Below, piece after piece: positions 61,118 to 64,000 of a DNA stretch of 64,000 nt; position 1 is the stretch's first letter; each line of letters begins with the position of its first letter. The position numbers were made by a program, and so were the translations under genes. The DNA is taken from positions 1-64,000 of the forward strand of contig JAUSMJ010000081.1 in the NCBI GenBank assembly GCA_030645575.1, written 5' to 3'. Source of the DNA: Caulobacter sp. (GTDB lineage: Bacteria; Pseudomonadota; Alphaproteobacteria; Caulobacterales; Caulobacteraceae). Under the pieces are notes generated by a model. That model had not been told where the DNA came from. It made no database searches and saw only the letters and a list, made by a program, of their open reading frames with translations.

Positions 61118-62701
61118 TCAGCCGCCCACCGACTCCTTGGCCGTCGGCACGACCACAGAGAGCCTAACCACTGGCATTGAGGCGAGCTGGAAGCGGCCCC
61201 AGTGCTGGACTTTGGTTTTACGGGCGGCGCGGGGCATCTGGGCGATCTTCTTGTCCGCGTAGAAGGAGTCGTCGTTGTAGTGGGTCGTCGACACCTCCTC
61301 GAAGATGCAGCCGGTATCGGTCCAGAAACTGTGCCAGACGCCGGGCTGAACCAGGGCGATGTCGCCCGGACGCAGGACGCGCTCGCGGCCGTCGATGTTC
61401 ACGTGCAGCTCGCCATGAAGCACCTGGAAGCTCTCCTCCTTGCGCTGATGGTAATGCGGCGGGTGCTTCTGGCCGGGCAGCTGCACGATGATCTTCTTGC
61501 AGTACTCGCGGTTGATGCAGTCGATGATGGTGGCTCCGACCTCGCGAAACGTCTCCATTCCGTAGTGGTGTGAGAATTCGGCAGAGAACTCAGACGAAAG
61601 CGGGATGCGCGCCTCATTGAGCATGGCCTTGACGTCGTGGATGACTGACTTCAGCACCGACCATTCGGGATCGGCCGGGATATCCAGGTCGGCGAGCATT
61701 AGCTGGCCGTTCACGCCAACGTCGGCGCCGAGGACGACCCCGTCGCGCCACAGGCCGCTGTCGAACTGGCCTTCCGTCGCCGGCATAGCAAAGAACACCT
61801 TGTCGCGGGTTAGCACTTCACCAGCCGAAAGCGGTTCCTTGGCGAAGACGCCGCGCTTGAGATCGAGGATGGAGTCGGCCTCGGCCTTGGGCACGGGACG
61901 GGGTGAGACGCCGCCGCAGAGCGCCTTGGCGTGGCGGTGAGTTTCCATCCACTTATCGACCTGGGCCGGCGTGGACGAATAGGCGTTGAGCTTGATCTCG
62001 TCCGTGGCGACACCGACGTGGCGTTCGAACATCCGGGCGCCCTTTGCGTAGGCGATGGTGACCGCCGCCGCCTCATCGGGATCTTCGTGGGTCGACCAGC
62101 CGATCGTGGTGCTCGGGTAGCGACTCCGCAGATACTCGATCTGGTTCAGGTGGAATTCGGCTTCGGGGGTCGGGTAGATCGCGACGCAGTACATGATCGC
62201 GTAATCGACGCCGCGGTGGTCCATGAAGCTGACAAGATTGTCGATATCGCCGATGTTCAGACCACCCGTGGAGAAAATGACCGGCAGGCCTGCCGAGGCG
62301 ATCTTCTCAAGCAGCGGCCAATCCTTGGCCGAGCAGCTGGCGACCTTGAGGATGTCAAAGCCCATATCGACGATCACATCGACGGATTCCTCGTCGAAGG
62401 GAGTACAGATTGAAATCATCCCCTCTTCGCGGATAACGTCCAGCATGCGCTGGTAGTCAGGACGCTTCAGCTCAGTCGAGAGGAACCTCGGGACGTGTTT
62501 GTTGGTCGTCGACACCCGATGATCCGGGTGGACGAAGGTGTCGAGCTGCCGAAACTGGAATTTCAGCGCCGCACGAGCATCATTCTTCCGGGCAACTTCC
62601 GCCATGGACCGGATGATATTCGTTCCGTGCTCAACGCTGCCCTGATGGTTGTTCGCCATGTCAAGCACAAAGAGATCTTGAAAATTGAACTGACTCAGCA
62701 T
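61118..62701 (-). CDS. NeuB-like synthase fused to SAF and cupin domains
   Basis: This 527-residue protein has a TIM-barrel region (about 1-270) with PEP-dependent sialic-acid-synthase motifs: 'DMANNHQGSVEHG', 'ALKFQFRQLD', 'ICTPFDEESV', 'YCVAIYPTPEAEFHL', 'GWSTHEDPDEA' (metal His) and 'RMFERHVGV'. A SAF (antifreeze-like) domain follows (about 300-355, 'LKRGVFAKEPLSAGEVLTRD'). The C-terminal cupin has 'HPPHYHQRKEESFQVLHGEL' and 'GDIALVQPGVWHSFW'. ATG 62701 follows CCGGAG. Substituted motifs suggest a substrate other than ManNAc. The fused cupin may isomerise the sugar or hold the product. Confidence 0.88.
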   Translation of the reverse strand: MLSQFNFQDLFVLDMANNHQGSVEHGTNIIRSMAEVARKNDARAALKFQFRQLDTFVHPDHRVSTTNKHVPRFLSTELKRPDYQRMLDVIREEGMISICTPFDEESVDVIVDMGFDILKVASCSAKDWPLLEKIASAGLPVIFSTGGLNIGDIDNLVSFMDHRGVDYAIMYCVAIYPTPEAEFHLNQIEYLRSRYPSTTIGWSTHEDPDEAAAVTIAYAKGARMFERHVGVATDEIKLNAYSSTPAQVDKWMETHRHAKALCGGVSPRPVPKAEADSILDLKRGVFAKEPLSAGEVLTRDKVFFAMPATEGQFDSGLWRDGVVLGADVGVNGQLMLADLDIPADPEWSVLKSVIHDVKAMLNEARIPLSSEFSAEFSHHYGMETFREVGATIIDCINREYCKKIIVQLPGQKHPPHYHQRKEESFQVLHGELHVNIDGRERVLRPGDIALVQPGVWHSFWTDTGCIFEEVSTTHYNDDSFYADKKIAQMPRAARKTKVQHWGRFQLASMPVVRLSVVVPTAKESVGG

Positions 62702-62956
62702 GGCGACTCCGGTTCGCTGGCGTTCGGGACTTAGGTCTAGTACCAGCGGGGCCACGCCAGCGTCAATGATGGCCATTGTAGCGCGTGCTCCGCATTCGCG
62801 TTTGCACAAGCGCCCGGCGCTTGTTAGCCGTGGCCGCGACAATCGGCAGCAAAGCGGAAAACTCTTGCCCCGCTGAAAGTTCGATCTTTCGAAGAATTCT
62901 GGGGGAAGCGAAGATGAACGAAATGTGGTCGTCTGGCGAATGTATGGTGAAATAGA

Positions 62957-64000
62957 ATGCGGACGATTTTGATATATCTTTCGCACGGCGCGCACGTGAG
63001 GAACTTCATCAATATGGGGTTCGCGCAACACTTGGCGCAGAGTTTCAAGATTGTCTTCGCCACTTGGCCCGAGGATGTGGCCCCGCTGCAGGCCTATGTC
63101 GGCGATCTCGGCTTGGTCGAGGCCCTCCCCTGCAGGCCGCGGCGCTTTGAGGGGCAGCTGGCGGCGGTGCGGCGATACGTCATGGTAAATCCGCGCCGAA
63201 ACCGCACGGTCAACTTGTTTTCCTTGAGCATGAAGCACGACAACCCGGGCCTCTATCGGGTCCTTCGGGCGGCCAACCTGACCATCGGCCGCTGGAAGGT
63301 GGTGCGCTCAGCCTGGACGGCCATCGAACGCATGCTTCTGCCGCTGGCGGACGCCCTCTTCCTGATCGACCGGCACCGGCCGGCGGCAGTGATAGCGGCC
63401 AACTATGGCGCCGACCCCGACGTCATGCGGCTGTTCACGGCCGCCACTAGGCGCGGCGTTCCCACCGTCGCCATCGTCCCCAGCTGGGACAACCTCAGCT
63501 CCAAGGGCGTGATGGGCGCGAAGGCCGGCCTGCTGGTCGTCTGGAATGCGGTGATGCGTCGCGAGGCGGATGCCTTCCACGACTTCCCGGTGGACCGCGT
63601 TAAGGTCGCCGGCCCGATGCAGTTCGACAGCTACGGCCCCGGCCACCCACGCCACGACCGCGCCAGCCTGTCCCGGACCCTGGGTCTCGACCCCGGCCGG
63701 CCCTACCTAGTCTACGGCACGATCACGCCGAAGTTCTTCCCACACAATCTAGAGATCGTCCGCCACCTAGCCGAGCTCTCCGAGAGGGGCGCTCTGACTG
63801 GCCAGCCGCAGGTTGTGGTGCGCATCCACCCCCAGGTGGTCGATGACCCTGTGTTCGGCGAACGGCTTGAGGCGTACGAGGCCCTAGCCGCCGACTTCCC
63901 GGGAACCGTGCGGCTGAACGTACCCAAGGTGATGAAGTGGGGCCGGCTGCGGCCGGCGCCGGAAGAGGACCAGATCCTGCTGGCCGACATGCTCTATCAC
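62957..64000 (+). CDS. GT-B-type glycosyl/glycerophosphotransferase (partial)
   Basis: The first 348 codons of a longer gene are present. It starts 'MRTILIYLSHGAHVRNFINM', a Rossmann opening found in GT-B enzymes. 'PTVAIVPSWDNLSSKGVMGA' resembles the nucleotide-region motif of CDP-glycerol-type and related surface-glycan transferases. 'PYLVYGTITPKFFPHNLEIV' begins the C-domain, then 'VRIHPQVVDDPVFGERLEAY'. It is divergent from the NeuB-like gene across a 255-nt AT-richer promoter region. It could transfer the sugar made by the NeuB branch. Confidence 0.8.
   Translation, partial: MRTILIYLSHGAHVRNFINMGFAQHLAQSFKIVFATWPEDVAPLQAYVGDLGLVEALPCRPRRFEGQLAAVRRYVMVNPRRNRTVNLFSLSMKHDNPGLYRVLRAANLTIGRWKVVRSAWTAIERMLLPLADALFLIDRHRPAAVIAANYGADPDVMRLFTAATRRGVPTVAIVPSWDNLSSKGVMGAKAGLLVVWNAVMRREADAFHDFPVDRVKVAGPMQFDSYGPGHPRHDRASLSRTLGLDPGRPYLVYGTITPKFFPHNLEIVRHLAELSERGALTGQPQVVVRIHPQVVDDPVFGERLEAYEALAADFPGTVRLNVPKVMKWGRLRPAPEEDQILLADMLYH

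Noticed and set aside
62776-62776. Alternative ATG start of the NeuB-like gene at 62776
   Set aside because: The ribosome-site spacing is long (11 nt) and the added 25 residues do not resemble the NeuB N-terminus. ATG 62701 with CCGGAG is better, though this remains an inference.

Overview
The window is a high-GC stretch of an alphaproteobacterial chromosome. It is most probably from the Caulobacteraceae (Caulobacter or Phenylobacterium-like). This rests on gene content: pheS/pheT, rpmI/rplT and infC close together, glmS divergent from glmM, and a type I secretion pair beside a polysaccharide cluster, an arrangement resembling the S-layer/O-antigen region of Caulobacter. Genes are tightly packed, with many ATGA or GTGA start/stop overlaps, and GTG, TTG and one ATT start codon. 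No tRNA, rRNA or CRISPR array was recognised.

Layout. 0-3.3 kb: an EmrAB-like efflux pump, with a TetR regulator and a hotdog thioesterase. 3.4-4.9 kb: a UPF0114 membrane protein, then two small ACT-like proteins behind an apparent transcription attenuator with a Thr-rich leader peptide. 4.9-9.7 kb: rpmI-rplT and pheS-X-pheT, where X is a 129-residue protein of unknown role. 9.7-15.4 kb: S41 peptidase/MarR, a TetA-like exporter, an HxlR regulator divergent from a membrane protein/hydrolase pair, and infC starting at ATT. 15.6-24.9 kb: two glycosyltransferases, a hydrolase, a patatin, an epimerase, galU, glmS and glmM; these supply UDP-glucose and hexosamine precursors. 24.9-32.7 kb: a VapBC-like toxin-antitoxin pair, a GST/MarR pair, a DUF969-DUF979-DUF2891 operon, a REP-associated (RAYT) transposase flanked by a long inverted repeat, an AraC regulator and a CPBP protease. 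32.7-39.1 kb: a UDP-sugar dehydrogenase, a periplasmic M48/PDZ lipoprotein, a phosphatase, and a fused GDP-mannose pyrophosphorylase/AGE-type isomerase.

39.1-51.2 kb: an N-terminally eroded tyrosine recombinase with a candidate core site, then a type I secretion locus. It holds an M10 serralysin-like protease, a 1598-residue multidomain RTX protein with a predicted papain/NlpC-like cysteine peptidase domain, and a divergent ABC transporter plus membrane fusion protein. Both substrates end in arrays of a 41-residue repeat, nearly identical between the two genes, and in related C-terminal tails.

51.2-64 kb: an IS21 (IstA) remnant, then a surface-polysaccharide cluster of glycosyltransferases, rfbC, methyltransferases, a Wzx-like flippase, a hexapeptide acyltransferase, a PhyH-like dioxygenase, a Gfo/Idh/MocA oxidoreductase, a HAD phosphatase and a NeuB-like synthase fused to SAF and cupin domains. 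The last gene runs off the window. Taken together, the second half looks like a cell-surface locus in which secreted RTX proteins and an unusual acidic glycan are made side by side.
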